NCBI GenBank assembly: GCA_964491485.1
Contig: CAZBGV010000005.1
Coordinates: 5,791-69,790, forward strand
DNA from: IDS-8 sp964491485
GTDB taxonomy: Bacteria > Pseudomonadota > Gammaproteobacteria > Steroidobacterales > Woeseiaceae
Length of the DNA stretch: 64,000 nt
Reading direction: 5' to 3'
Position numbers and translations under genes: made by a program. The notes beneath the pieces were generated by a model. The model had not been told where the DNA came from, did no database searches, and saw nothing but the letters and a program-made list of their open reading frames with translations. This document shows, piece by piece, positions 22,362 through 31,957 of the stretch; the first letter of the stretch is position 1; each line of letters begins with the position of its first letter.

Positions 22362-25055
22362 GATGAGCTCCTGGTCGATCGTAAAGCTCGCTTCGGAAAC
22401 CGGCACGCCGGTGCCCGGCTGTCCCGATCCGACGAACACGCGGTAGTCGCCCGCCATCACCTTGCGCTGCCCGTCGACGCTCGCGGCACTGAGATCGCGC
22501 GGGGATAAATCGAAGGTCAGCGCCGCCGACTCACCGGCGGCCAGGTTGATGCGGCGAAAGCCGCGCAGCGCGATGTTCGGCGTGCCCGGCACGTTCGGAA
22601 AATCGAGATAGAGCTGCGCCACCTCGGCGCCCGCCCGCCGGCCCGTGTTGCGCAATTCGGTCGTTACCCGGATACCCTGCCCGCGTTCACGGTCGGTCGT
22701 ACTGACCGTGACCGACAGGGGTCCATAGGCGAAGGTGGTGTAGCTCAGGCCATGGCCGAAGGGATACACCGTCTCGCCTTCGTAGTAGCGATAGGTGCGG
22801 CCGATCATCCGATAGTCGTCGAACGGTGGCAGATCGTCCACGCTGGCGTAAAAGGTCAGCGGCAGCCGACCCGAAGGATTGACGCGGCCGGACAGCACGT
22901 TGCCGATCGCCAGCCCGCCGGACTGGCCGGGATACCACGCTTCGAGGACGGCGTCCGCGTTGTCGTTCGCCCAGGCCAGGTTGATCGGGCTGCCGTTCAT
23001 GGCCACCACGACGAGGGGCTTGCCCATGGATCGCGCGGCCTCGAGCAACACGTGCTGATCCTGCGGGATGTCGAGCGTCGTCTTGTCACCGCCGGAGAAG
23101 CCGGGGATCTTGACCGGAGATTCCTCCGCTTCCAGGTCCGACGTCAAACCGACCACCGCGACGAGCACATCGGCATCCGCTCCCATCCGGCGCAGGGCGG
23201 CCAGCGGGTCCTTGGAAATGCGCTTCCAGGCAAGCCCGATTCCGGCGCTGCCGGTTTCGGAGAAGCCGACGATCTGGATCGGATAGCGCTTGCCCTTCTC
23301 GAGCTCGACGTTCTCGAGCGTCGGCAGGCTGCCCCACACGGCCTGCTTCAGATCGACGAAAGGCTTTCCGTCGAAAGTCATGCTGCCGCTCTGGAAGCCG
23401 GAAAGTCCGAGCCGGTACAGGCCCGTTTCCGGCGGGACGAGATACCCCGACCATTCGACGCGGTGATGATCGGACACCCCGGCGAGATCCAGGCTGCGGC
23501 CGGCCACGCCAGGTTCGCGCCGCGTTACGACCGGCTGTGCGGCGTAGCGCACGTCCTTGCGAAACTCGTCCAGCTCGCCGGGCCCGAACAGTCGCGGCGG
23601 AGCACCCTGCGCGTTGTAATAACGCGCCGTCAGCCCAGGCTCACCGTCTTCGGTCCGCAGCGCGGACTCGGGCACGGGATCGCCGTCGGTGAAGCTTTCG
23701 CCGAACGGTATATAAGTGACCTGCGCCTCCGGCATTGCCATGCGCAATCCGTCCACTACCGAAATCGGCGGCGCGGAGAGAGGCGAGGAGTAATTGCCAC
23801 GCAGCACCCGCGTCGCGTCGCCCAGCGGCCCGATGACCGCGATCTTCATTGGCCGGCTTGCAAGCGGCAGAATGCCGTCGTTCTTGAGCAGGACGAGGCT
23901 TTCCTCCGCGGCCTCGAGCGCGATGGCGGCGGATTCGGCGGTCCCCACGTCGTCAGGCGAGGCGTTCGAGGTGCCGAGCGGGCGGATGCCGGGCAAGTCG
24001 CCGTTACGCAGCCGCGCGGAGAACAGCCGGACCAGCGCCCGATCCACGTCCGCCTCGGTGATGAGGCCGCGGTCGAGGGCCTCGCGGTAGCGGTCTTCCA
24101 GGCCCGCGGTATCCGACAAGGTCGCGGTGTTGCATTCGTTGTCGACTCCGAGTCGCAGGGCCGCCGCGACCGCCGCCGCCGGGTCCGGCGCGTAGCGATG
24201 ATTGGCATAAATGTCGCGTACCGCGTCGCAATCGGACACGACATAGCCGTCGAAGCCCCATGCGCCGCGCAGGGTGTCCTCGAGCAGGTCGTCGCTTGCG
24301 CAGGCCGGTTGGCCGTCGACCCGGTTGTAGGCGCACATCACCGAGCCCGCCTGCCCTTCCACGATCGCGGCGCGGAAGGCGGGCAGGTAGGTGTCTTCCA
24401 GGTCGTGGCGCGAAACGAATACGTTGGCGTGGTGGCGCGTCGATTCCGGTCCGCTGTGCACGGCAAAATGCTTGGGCGTGGCGATGACGTCGGGCAGGTC
24501 GGGATCGTCGCCCTGCATGCCCTGCACGTAGGCGACTCCCATGCGCGCGGTCAGGTAGGGATCCTCGCCATACGTTTCCTGTCCGCGGCCCCAGCGCGGG
24601 TCCCGGAAGATGTTGAGGTTGGGCGACCAGGTATCGAGCCCCGTCCCGATCCTGCCAAGCCTGCCGGTCTGCCGTGCCAAAGCGTGCAACCCGCGGACTT
24701 CGGTGCTGATCGTGCCGGCAACCTGCTTTACCAGCGAGACGTCGAACGTCGCCGCCAGGCCGATCGGCTCGGGAAAGTTCGTCGTCGGCAGGTCGCCGAG
24801 CGCGCCGTGCAACGATTCCGTCCACCAGTTGTACGCCGGGATGCCGAGCCGGGGAATCGCCGGAGCGGTGTTCAGCAACTGGGGCAGTTTCTCTTCCAGG
24901 CTGAGCTGCGACACGATTTCGCCGGCGCGCGCGTCTGCCCGCGCTCGCAGACTGCCGGCGGCGTCCGCCTCCTGATCTGCCGCGGCGGGACTGCTGGCCA
25001 GGAGCGGGGACGCGAGTGCCAGCGCGGCAAGCCAGTGCAATGAGCGTAGCGGCAT
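22350..25055 (-). CDS. Glycoside hydrolase family 3 beta-glycosidase with PA14 insert
   Basis: The 901-residue enzyme has a signal peptide ending SSPAAADQE, then a GH3 N-terminal barrel with NIFRDPRWGRGQETYGEDPYL and PKHFAVHSGPE. The nucleophile is Asp275 in YVVSDCDAV. A GH3 C domain follows, carrying a PA14 insert (roughly 455-600: LTARYYN, YSGYL-type strands, GIGLAWKR), then a fibronectin-III-like end. Such enzymes release glucose, xylose or arabinose from plant oligosaccharides in the periplasm. The ATG at 25055 is preferred: a longer frame would overlap the upstream halogenase gene and delay the signal peptide. Confidence 0.9.
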   Translation of the reverse strand: MPLRSLHWLAALALASPLLASSPAAADQEADAAGSLRARADARAGEIVSQLSLEEKLPQLLNTAPAIPRLGIPAYNWWTESLHGALGDLPTTNFPEPIGLAATFDVSLVKQVAGTISTEVRGLHALARQTGRLGRIGTGLDTWSPNLNIFRDPRWGRGQETYGEDPYLTARMGVAYVQGMQGDDPDLPDVIATPKHFAVHSGPESTRHHANVFVSRHDLEDTYLPAFRAAIVEGQAGSVMCAYNRVDGQPACASDDLLEDTLRGAWGFDGYVVSDCDAVRDIYANHRYAPDPAAAVAAALRLGVDNECNTATLSDTAGLEDRYREALDRGLITEADVDRALVRLFSARLRNGDLPGIRPLGTSNASPDDVGTAESAAIALEAAEESLVLLKNDGILPLASRPMKIAVIGPLGDATRVLRGNYSSPLSAPPISVVDGLRMAMPEAQVTYIPFGESFTDGDPVPESALRTEDGEPGLTARYYNAQGAPPRLFGPGELDEFRKDVRYAAQPVVTRREPGVAGRSLDLAGVSDHHRVEWSGYLVPPETGLYRLGLSGFQSGSMTFDGKPFVDLKQAVWGSLPTLENVELEKGKRYPIQIVGFSETGSAGIGLAWKRISKDPLAALRRMGADADVLVAVVGLTSDLEAEESPVKIPGFSGGDKTTLDIPQDQHVLLEAARSMGKPLVVVAMNGSPINLAWANDNADAVLEAWYPGQSGGLAIGNVLSGRVNPSGRLPLTFYASVDDLPPFDDYRMIGRTYRYYEGETVYPFGHGLSYTTFAYGPLSVTVSTTDRERGQGIRVTTELRNTGRRAGAEVAQLYLDFPNVPGTPNIALRGFRRINLAAGESAALTFDLSPRDLSAASVDGQRKVMAGDYRVFVGSGQPGTGVPVSEASFTIDQELILPR

Positions 25056-25089
25056 CGGGTACGCGCTCACACGCCGCCAGCGAAGCCGG

Positions 25090-26631
25090 TCAGACCGGCT
25101 GCAGTCCATGTTCCCGGATCTTGTCGATCAGGTCCCGGTGACGCGGAAGCCCGGTGCGCAGCTTCTCCGTCTGCGCACGATTCTCGCGCAGCGCGCGCTC
25201 TGCCTGGCCGGCGTCCCTGGCAAGAGCCGAGTGCTCCACCTCGGTGCGGTAGCCCATCCCGTACAGGACGTACTGGTAGCTCGCGGGCGGAAACACCTCC
25301 TCCACGCGATCGAATTCGTCGTGAAACCACGGCGGCTGGTATTTCCAGAGAAGCAACAGTTCCTGCAGCCGCTCCGGGATCGTTTCGGGCAGGAGGTTGT
25401 CACGCCAGAAGGCGGTGTCGGTCCGCTTTGTCAGGACGTAATGCAGCTTCAGGAAATCGATGATGCGACCCCATCGATATTCGGTGGTGGCGTTGAAACG
25501 CTTGGCGACGACGTCCATCACCTCGCGGCAGGAGGGCAGCTGCTCGGCGATGATCTTGGCCGACAGCTCGATCAGGACGATGGCCGACGATTCGAGCGGC
25601 TCGAGGAACCCCGACGCCAGGCCGACGGCGACGCAATTGCGTTTCCAGCACGGATCCCTGTGCCCCGCCCGGATTGGAATCTTGCGCAGCGGAAGGTCCG
25701 CCCCGATCGGCCCGAGATAGGCGCGCAGCTCGCGTTCCGCTTCGTCGTCGGAGATGTGGCGGCTGGAGTAAACGTGCCCCACCCCGCGCCGCGTCGGCAA
25801 GCCGACGTCCCAGATCCAGCCCGCCGACTGGGCGGTAGAGATCGTGTGCGTGGCGATCGGGCTCTGTTCGTTCTCGTAAGGCACCTGCACCGCCAACGCG
25901 GTATCGCAAAACAGGATGTCGCCGCACTCCTTGAAAGGCACGCCGAGCGCTTGTCCCAGCAGGAGCGATTTGAACCCGGTGCAATCCACGAAGAGATCGC
26001 CTTCGATCCTGCCTGCCTGCCGGGTGACGATGCTGTCGATGTCGCCGTTTTCGGCCAGCTCGACCTGCTCGACGTCGGCGAGCACGTGGCGAACGCCGAG
26101 CTTCTGCGTGCAATGACGTTGCATGAAAACGGCGAATTTCCCCGCGTCGAGGTGGTACGCGTAGTTCGCTACCGCATCGTATTCCGGGGTGGTGATCGTC
26201 TTGGGAGCAAGCCCGGCGTCGCAGATCCGTCCTTGCGGGCACACGGCATCGGCGAAGCTGACGTCGTCCTGCAGGGCGAGCCAGTGCGGGACCAGGTTCA
26301 GCCGGTGAAATCCCTGCGGCAGCATCAGCGGGTGGTAGTACCCGTCGTCCGGGGCGCCGGTCGTCCAGCGCGCGAAGTACGCACCCTGCTTGAATGCGCT
26401 GTGGCATTCGCGGAAGAAATCGGTTTCCGAGACGCCCATCTTCGCCAAAGTGCTGCGCAAGGTGGGCCAGGTGCCTTCCCCGACGCCGATGATCGGGGTG
26501 TTCGGAGATTCGACCAGTGTGACCGAAAACCCGTCCGCCATCCGGCTGAGATGCCTCGCCGCGATGACGCCGGCGGTCAGCCATCCGGCGGTGCCGCCGC
26601 CCACGATCACGATGTTCTTCACTCTGTGCAC
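25090..26631 (-). CDS. Flavin-dependent tryptophan halogenase family protein
   Basis: This 513-residue protein has the FAD motif GGGTAGW (11-17), a Lys81 in SAFKQGAYF aligned with the catalytic lysine of PrnA/RebH, and the second signature GWIWDVGL (271-278) that matches the family GWxWxIPL with Val-Gly in place of Ile-Pro. Known members chlorinate or brominate aromatic rings using FADH2. Relatives beside TonB receptors and SapC genes in xanthomonads and Caulobacter belong to carbohydrate loci and have poorly defined activity. The start is GTG at 26631. It lies 53 bp after the TonB receptor gene, separated by a stem-loop, and ahead of the GH3 gene. Confidence 0.9.
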   Translation of the reverse strand: MHRVKNIVIVGGGTAGWLTAGVIAARHLSRMADGFSVTLVESPNTPIIGVGEGTWPTLRSTLAKMGVSETDFFRECHSAFKQGAYFARWTTGAPDDGYYHPLMLPQGFHRLNLVPHWLALQDDVSFADAVCPQGRICDAGLAPKTITTPEYDAVANYAYHLDAGKFAVFMQRHCTQKLGVRHVLADVEQVELAENGDIDSIVTRQAGRIEGDLFVDCTGFKSLLLGQALGVPFKECGDILFCDTALAVQVPYENEQSPIATHTISTAQSAGWIWDVGLPTRRGVGHVYSSRHISDDEAERELRAYLGPIGADLPLRKIPIRAGHRDPCWKRNCVAVGLASGFLEPLESSAIVLIELSAKIIAEQLPSCREVMDVVAKRFNATTEYRWGRIIDFLKLHYVLTKRTDTAFWRDNLLPETIPERLQELLLLWKYQPPWFHDEFDRVEEVFPPASYQYVLYGMGYRTEVEHSALARDAGQAERALRENRAQTEKLRTGLPRHRDLIDKIREHGLQPV

Positions 26632-26647
26632 GGGCGTACGTTAAGGG

Positions 26648-26672
26648 CCGGGGTTGTCAAAGACAACCCCGG
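26648..26672 (-). promoter_or_regulatory. Strong stem-loop between receptor and halogenase genes
   Basis: CCGGGGTTGTC and GACAACCCCGG form a perfect 11-bp stem around a 3-nt loop, 13 bp after the receptor stop. No T-run follows in the direction of transcription, so it is more likely an mRNA-processing or stability element, or a partial terminator, than a full stop. Confidence 0.6.
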
Positions 26673-26684
26673 TCGGCAAGAGCG

Positions 26685-29624
26685 TCAGAACCGATAGCGG
26701 GCGCCTGCGGTGTACCGACGACCGTAGCCCCAGACGTCCAGCAGCATGTTGTCGAAGCGCCCATGCGTGCTCTGCGTTTCGTTCGTGACGTTCAGGACTT
26801 CCGCGAAGAGCGTGAGACTCTCGAGCACGTCGTAGCTCGCTGTCAGGTCGATCTGCGTGCTGGCATTGACGAACGTCGGTTCGGCACCGAATGCACCGGT
26901 GTTCTGGACCTGCCCGAACTGGAGCAGGTATTCATCGCGCCAGTTGAGCGCGGCGCGGAATTCCAGCCCCTCCTTGTCGTAGAAGCCGACGAGGTTCGCC
27001 GAGTCTGCCAGGCCGGTGACGGCAAAGCCGCTCTGCGTGATGTCGTTGGGATCGTACGGCTTGTCCGTGTCGACGAACGTCGCGTTGGCGACGAAGCCAA
27101 AGCCGGTATCCCCGAAGGTGTGTTGCAACGCCACTTCGAGGCCGCGCACCTGCGCGTCCGGCCCGTTGACTTGCTGCGAGACGCTGAACTGCGCCGGTTG
27201 TCCGGTCGACGGATCGACGACGTCGTTTATCGTCTGGCGCTGCGTGCCGCCGACAATGAAGTTGGAAACGTTCTTCAGGAAGGCGTCGGCGGCGAAATAG
27301 GAGTTGTCGGCATAGTACCACTCGACCGCGAGATCGAAGTTTTCCGAAAGGTAAGGACGCAGGTTCGGATTGCCGCCGCTGGCCGTCAAGGCTCCGATGC
27401 GCTGCCCGCTGCCGACGTTGAGCACCGGCGTCAACTGGTTCAGTGTCGGTCGGGTCAGCGTTCGTGAAGCCCCGAAGCGAAGGAGAACGTCCGGAACGAC
27501 CTCCAGCTTGATGTCGACGGCGGGAAGGAAATAGCTGTAGTCGCTCTTCTCCGTCACCTGGTCCGAGGGTCCGAATTCGACGGTCAGCAAGGTCGGGTCG
27601 GTCGTGCTGGGGACGATCGACGTCGGCAGCCGCCCGATGCCGGTCGAGCGCAGGTCGGTCGATTCCTGCCGTATGCCCGTGCTGAACGTCAATGGCATCT
27701 CGCCCAGCTCGGTCTCGAAGACGGCCGACAGGAACAGCCCCAGGGTCTTCTCGTTGATGTTGCGGAAGCTGCCGGGGTCATCCAGGACGTCGAACGTACC
27801 GGTGAACGCCGCGCCGCAACACCCGTAGTTGAATCCGGGGATATTCGTGGCCTGGGGATTACCGAGGCTGGTGAGGTAATCCTGGTAGTCGATCGCGCTG
27901 AAGTCGATCAGCACCGGAGGCAGATCGCCGGAGAACCCGGGGATGAAACCGCCCGTGCCGACGAAGCCCGCATAGAGGCTCTCGGGGATCGGCACGCCGC
28001 CGGTCGTTCCTGAAGCCGGACCGTAACCCGAATAAGCCTGCCAGAAATTGTTGGCGAAGGTGTTCGCGCTGCGGAAGCGGAAAGTATCGTCGAGGTACGA
28101 CACGCCGAACGTCAGCGTGAGATCGTCCTGCGTCCACTGGCCGCTGAGGCGCGTCTGCAGAATCTCGTCGGTATTCTTGTTGGCGATGTTCACCGTAACG
28201 TGCGAGCCGATCACCGACGGGTCGGCCCAGCGGCCGGGATCGCCCTCGGCGCCGAAGCTGTGCAACACCGGAATGGTGTCGTCACTGTTGCCGTCGATGG
28301 AGATACCCAGGGTCGGACCGATGGCAAAGCCGTAGCCGATATCCGCCCCTCGCGAGTTGACGCGACCGTCGGGATTGAGCCAGCTCTTCGAATAGGCCAC
28401 GTCGCCTTCGACTGCAAAATTGTCCGTCGCCTGCCAGGCCACGTTCAGCCCGGTCGTGTTCGTGCGGCGGACGTTGCTGTCACGCGCAGCCGTGAAGTCC
28501 GTCTGCGAACCGGCCTGGGTGAAGTCCAGCGGCACGCCCTTGTCGTCGAGCACCACGTCGCGCAGCGAGCCCTGGTTGAACCAGATACCGAACCCGAACG
28601 TATCGGCATCGACCGTCTGCTCGGAATAGTTGTCGTCGAGCGTCACGAGCACGTCGTCGGAAGGCTTCCACTGGAAGGCGATGCGCGCATCGATTCGCTC
28701 GTCTTCCGTATAGGATTGCTGCGCACCGTACTGCTGCTCGAAGAAGCCCGTAATGGTGCGCCGCTGGTCCGCCGGAGCGGTCGCGTCGTCGGTCGGATTG
28801 CAGGTTGCGGCAGTGCTGCCGGCAAGCTGGCAGGGCGCGTAATTGCCGCCCGGGAAGCCGTGGACATAGACGTTGTTGGTCTGCGTGTCGTGACGCGTGT
28901 AGATGACGTCGGCCAGGACCCCCATCGTGTCGTCGGCAAAGGTATTGCTGATCAGCACGCCGCCCGTGGGGACGAGCTCGCCCGATTCGTCCTGCTGCGA
29001 GCCCGACGCCGTCGCCGCGATATGGAAACCGGGCCGGTCGAGCGGTACGGGATAGGCAATATTGATCGTGGCGCCGATCGAGTTGGACGAGACCGCCACG
29101 TCGGGCGTCTTGTAAACCGTCAGCGCGCGGATGAAATCGGACCCGACGGTGCTGAAATCGATGGCGCGATTGCCGGTGGCCGTCGACAACCGGCGCCCGT
29201 CCACCAGGGTTTCGTTGAAGTCACCGCCGAAACCGCGGATCGTAATGCCGTTGGGCTCGCCGCGCGGCCCGTCACGTTGAATTGATACGCCCGGAACGCG
29301 CTGCAGGGATGCCGCCACGTTGGAGTCCGGGAACTTGCCGATTTCCTCCGAGGAGATCTCTTCGACGACGCCCGCTGCATTGCGCTTCGCCTCCAGGTTG
29401 CGCTGCAGCGAACCGCGGTAGCCCCTGACGACGATCTCTTCGAGAGCGCCGCCCGGACCCAGTGCGGCATTGGCGGTTTGATCGCCGTCCGATCCGGCGG
29501 GGCTGCTCTGCGCGAACGCCGGTGAAGACAGTGCCAATGCCACGGCGCTTGCAACGCTCGCGCGCGCGATGCGCCTTCCGGTAACGCTCGGACGCGATAC
29601 ACGCTTGACCCTGGACTTCTTCAT
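26685..29624 (-). CDS. TonB-dependent receptor, Caulobacter carbohydrate type
   Basis: The 979-residue receptor starts with a long basic signal peptide (to SPAFAQS), then LEEIVVRGYRGSLQRNLEAKRNA, a TonB box and extended N-end typical of the Caulobacter-type TonB receptors. The plug has VVEEISSEEIGKFPDSNVAASLQRVPGVSIQRDG. The barrel ends with RYTAGARYRF, a proper C-terminal aromatic. Receptors of this class import oligosaccharides. It leads the operon receptor-halogenase-GH3, and a LacI-type palindrome lies 150 bp upstream. Confidence 0.93.
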   Translation of the reverse strand: MKKSRVKRVSRPSVTGRRIARASVASAVALALSSPAFAQSSPAGSDGDQTANAALGPGGALEEIVVRGYRGSLQRNLEAKRNAAGVVEEISSEEIGKFPDSNVAASLQRVPGVSIQRDGPRGEPNGITIRGFGGDFNETLVDGRRLSTATGNRAIDFSTVGSDFIRALTVYKTPDVAVSSNSIGATINIAYPVPLDRPGFHIAATASGSQQDESGELVPTGGVLISNTFADDTMGVLADVIYTRHDTQTNNVYVHGFPGGNYAPCQLAGSTAATCNPTDDATAPADQRRTITGFFEQQYGAQQSYTEDERIDARIAFQWKPSDDVLVTLDDNYSEQTVDADTFGFGIWFNQGSLRDVVLDDKGVPLDFTQAGSQTDFTAARDSNVRRTNTTGLNVAWQATDNFAVEGDVAYSKSWLNPDGRVNSRGADIGYGFAIGPTLGISIDGNSDDTIPVLHSFGAEGDPGRWADPSVIGSHVTVNIANKNTDEILQTRLSGQWTQDDLTLTFGVSYLDDTFRFRSANTFANNFWQAYSGYGPASGTTGGVPIPESLYAGFVGTGGFIPGFSGDLPPVLIDFSAIDYQDYLTSLGNPQATNIPGFNYGCCGAAFTGTFDVLDDPGSFRNINEKTLGLFLSAVFETELGEMPLTFSTGIRQESTDLRSTGIGRLPTSIVPSTTDPTLLTVEFGPSDQVTEKSDYSYFLPAVDIKLEVVPDVLLRFGASRTLTRPTLNQLTPVLNVGSGQRIGALTASGGNPNLRPYLSENFDLAVEWYYADNSYFAADAFLKNVSNFIVGGTQRQTINDVVDPSTGQPAQFSVSQQVNGPDAQVRGLEVALQHTFGDTGFGFVANATFVDTDKPYDPNDITQSGFAVTGLADSANLVGFYDKEGLEFRAALNWRDEYLLQFGQVQNTGAFGAEPTFVNASTQIDLTASYDVLESLTLFAEVLNVTNETQSTHGRFDNMLLDVWGYGRRYTAGARYRF

Positions 29625-30149
29625 ATCTCCCCCTCCGATCCCAGCAATGTTGATTCGTATAACCGCAGCGGTCCGGCTGTCCTTGCCTCGGGCCGTGCAA
29701 AAAATGCTCGCCGGCCCGGATCGTGTCCGGGCGCCCCTTCCCGGGGCTCTGTCCGGATCAGACTACCGCTGGATGATAGCGCTATCAACCTTTTTTTTGT
29801 AGGAGTTAATCCTGAAGGGTTTCCGGAGCGCTCCGCGGCACGGGAACCCCGGCCGGGCCCAATCCGCTCCGCCGCCTTTTCGGACCCGGCTTCCCGGGGT
29901 GAGGCGTCTGCGGAAACAGGCGTAGCATCAACGGCTTGGGGTAAAGGCACCGTCGCGGCCAGGCGCGCCCGCGGCACTCCGGCGAAGTGCAGCACCGTTC
30001 CCGAAGGCCCGGGAATGCGGCAGACTCCGGCGGGCTTGCCGATGGATCGACCGATCCCTCGTTCGATAGCGGGTCATCCCTCGTCGGCCCGTCGGGCGGT
30101 GACGGGGGACGGACAAACGCATAGTGATGCGGGACGGGCGGAGAACGCG
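29625..30149. other. Divergent control region of the glycan locus
   Basis: The 525 bp separate the TonB receptor and SapC genes. They hold the LacI-type palindrome at 29774-29787, followed on the plus strand by a run of eight T. The 300 bp nearer to SapC are GC-rich, with several short open frames that I regard as chance. No second copy of the palindrome is seen. Confidence 0.5.
29774..29787. promoter_or_regulatory. LacI/GalR-family operator
   Basis: TGATAGCGCTATCA is a perfect 14-bp palindrome with the central CG typical of LacI-family operators; similar sites control TonB receptor genes for sugars in xanthomonads and Caulobacter. It lies 150 bp upstream of the receptor start. No LacI-family gene is in the window. 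Confidence 0.65.
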
Positions 30150-30845
30150 ATGCAGGAACTGGCAGACCTGAACCCCGAAGAGCACGGCACACTTCGTGTG
30201 CGGCAGCCCGCGCCGGAAACACGCTGCTTCGTGGAGATCGTGGCTTCCGAGTTTGCAGCAGCCGCGACGTGCTGCCCGATCTTCTTCACGAAGAACGCGG
30301 ACACGGGCGCGCTGTACCCGGGCGCCATGTTCGGGTTCCGATCCGGAGAGATCCTGGTCGGCGACCCGTCCGATGGGCCCGCCCCCTTCGTGCCGCTGGA
30401 CAGGAAGCGGAGCGGCTTTTACATCGCCGGCGATCACATTGCCATCGACGAGAGCTCGGAACGGTTCAGCCGAACGGCCGGCGAACCGCTGTTCGAAAGC
30501 GACGGCTCGCCGGCTCCCGCTCTGCGCGCGATCCAGAACGTGCTCACCCAGCTCCACCACGGGCTGGCCGAAACCCAGGCTTTCACCAGGGCCATGCTGG
30601 ACCTGAAGCTGATCGAGCCGATCGATATCTCGCTCAGCTTCGACGACGGGGAAAAGCTGGTCCTGAAGGGGCTGTATACGATCAGCCTCGATGCTTTGAA
30701 GGAGCTCGACGACTCCACGATCGTCGCATTGTTTCGCAGCGGCCACCTGCAACTGGCCTATACGGTCGCGCTGTCGTCCCGGCAGGTCCGGCTCATGGCC
30801 GCGCGGCGCAATCATCGGCTGGCGGAAGCCCCGGTCCCGGAATGA
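30150..30845 (+). CDS. SapC family protein
   Basis: A 231-residue protein of the SapC-like family: CCPIFFTKNADTGALYPGAMFGF near the start, then LDRKRSGFYIAGDHIAID, LIEPIDISLSFDDGEKLVLKGLYTI and LALRSGHLQLAY-like residues at the end. The family is named after a Campylobacter S-layer locus but in proteobacteria it is found with TonB receptors and tryptophan halogenases. The biochemical role is unknown. No signal peptide is visible. The ATG at 30150 gives the family-typical start. It overlaps the next gene in ATGA. Confidence 0.88.
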   Translation: MQELADLNPEEHGTLRVRQPAPETRCFVEIVASEFAAAATCCPIFFTKNADTGALYPGAMFGFRSGEILVGDPSDGPAPFVPLDRKRSGFYIAGDHIAIDESSERFSRTAGEPLFESDGSPAPALRAIQNVLTQLHHGLAETQAFTRAMLDLKLIEPIDISLSFDDGEKLVLKGLYTISLDALKELDDSTIVALFRSGHLQLAYTVALSSRQVRLMAARRNHRLAEAPVPE

Positions 30846-31843
30846 GCCGAAATCGGGTGCACGAGGCTCCCGCCGGCACTTCGATCGATGCCGCGGTCAC
30901 GGCGCGTTGCGAACCGCTGGTCCTGCGAGGACTCTGCCGGCATTGGCCGAGCGTCGCGATGGGCCTGCGCTCGCTCGACGAATTGCAGGCGTATCTCACC
31001 GGGCTCGACAACGGAAAGCCGGCCCAGGCCTTTTTCGGGCCCCCGGCGATTCGCGGCCGCTACTACTACGACGACGACCTGGACGGGTTCAATTTCGAGC
31101 GGCAGACAATGACGCTTTCCGCCGCACTGGGGCGCATTCGCGAATGCGCGCAGGATGCGCACCTGGGAACGACGTATCTCGGCTCCGCTCCGATTCCCGA
31201 CCATTTGCCGGGCTTTGCCGCCGACAATCGACTGGACGGCATCCTCGAGCCGGTCGAAGCGCGGATCTGGCTCGGGAACGCGTCCAACGTTTCCTGCCAT
31301 TTCGACACCATGGACAACGTGGCCTGCGTGGTTGCCGGGAAGCGCCGCTTCACGCTCTATCCACCCGAGGCCATCGCCGATCTCTATGTCGGACCCATCG
31401 ATCGCACGATGGCGGGCCAGCCGGTCGGCCTCGCGGCGGGCAGCGAGAGGGGCGACCCGAGGTACCCGCGCTTCGAGCGCATCCGCGACCAGGCCCTGAT
31501 CGCCGAGCTCGAACCCGGAGACGCCCTGTACCTGCCCAAGCTGTGGTGGCACCAGGTCGAGGCGACCTCCGACGTGAACGTGCTCGTCAACTACTGGTGG
31601 GACGCGTTCAGCCAGGGCCCGGATGCGCCGTACACCGCGATGCTGCTGGCCATGATCGCGATAGCGGAGCGCCCGCCGGCTGAAAGGAAGGCCTGGCGCT
31701 CGTTTTTCGATCACTACGTCTTCAGGCCGGAAGGGCATCCGCTGAGACACCTGCCGGAGGACAAGCACGGCATTCTCGGCCCGCTGCAGAAAGGCAATTA
31801 CGGCAAGATCCGCGCGGCAGTCTTGAGGATGTTGCGGGGCTGA
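30842..31843 (+). CDS. JmjC-like cupin (cupin_8) 2-oxoglutarate oxygenase family
   Basis: The 333-residue product has EPLVLRGLCRHWP near the N-terminus and an iron-binding HxD (His153, Asp155 in SCHFDTMDN) with the distal His237 in LPKLWWHQVE, the facial triad of cupin_8/JmjC hydroxylases. LVNYWWD follows. Family members hydroxylate proteins or small molecules with 2-oxoglutarate and O2. It overlaps SapC by 4 bp, so the two are co-translated. This trio of SapC, cupin_8 and halogenase recurs beside TonB receptors in other bacteria. Confidence 0.87.
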   Translation: MSRNRVHEAPAGTSIDAAVTARCEPLVLRGLCRHWPSVAMGLRSLDELQAYLTGLDNGKPAQAFFGPPAIRGRYYYDDDLDGFNFERQTMTLSAALGRIRECAQDAHLGTTYLGSAPIPDHLPGFAADNRLDGILEPVEARIWLGNASNVSCHFDTMDNVACVVAGKRRFTLYPPEAIADLYVGPIDRTMAGQPVGLAAGSERGDPRYPRFERIRDQALIAELEPGDALYLPKLWWHQVEATSDVNVLVNYWWDAFSQGPDAPYTAMLLAMIAIAERPPAERKAWRSFFDHYVFRPEGHPLRHLPEDKHGILGPLQKGNYGKIRAAVLRMLRG

Positions 31844-31957
31844 TCGCTCGCGATCGTCCGCCCGCGCAAAGAGCCACCGGTCCGAGGCATACCCCGCCCG
31901 GGACCGGCTCGCCAGTTCCCCTGCCGAAATACCCGGCGCGGCCGGAAAGTTGAACCG

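Noticed and set aside
22752..25043. 763-codon plus-strand open frame opposite the GH3 gene
   Set aside because: The minus strand encodes a complete GH3 with its nucleophile; the antisense frame has no family features.
25108..26697. 529-codon plus-strand open frame opposite the halogenase gene
   Set aside because: The halogenase frame has its full motifs; the opposite frame is a shadow.
29774..29800. Palindrome followed by eight T as a rho-independent terminator
   Set aside because: The stem would have only five pairs with a GCGC loop and no gene ends nearby on that strand; the LacI operator reading is simpler.
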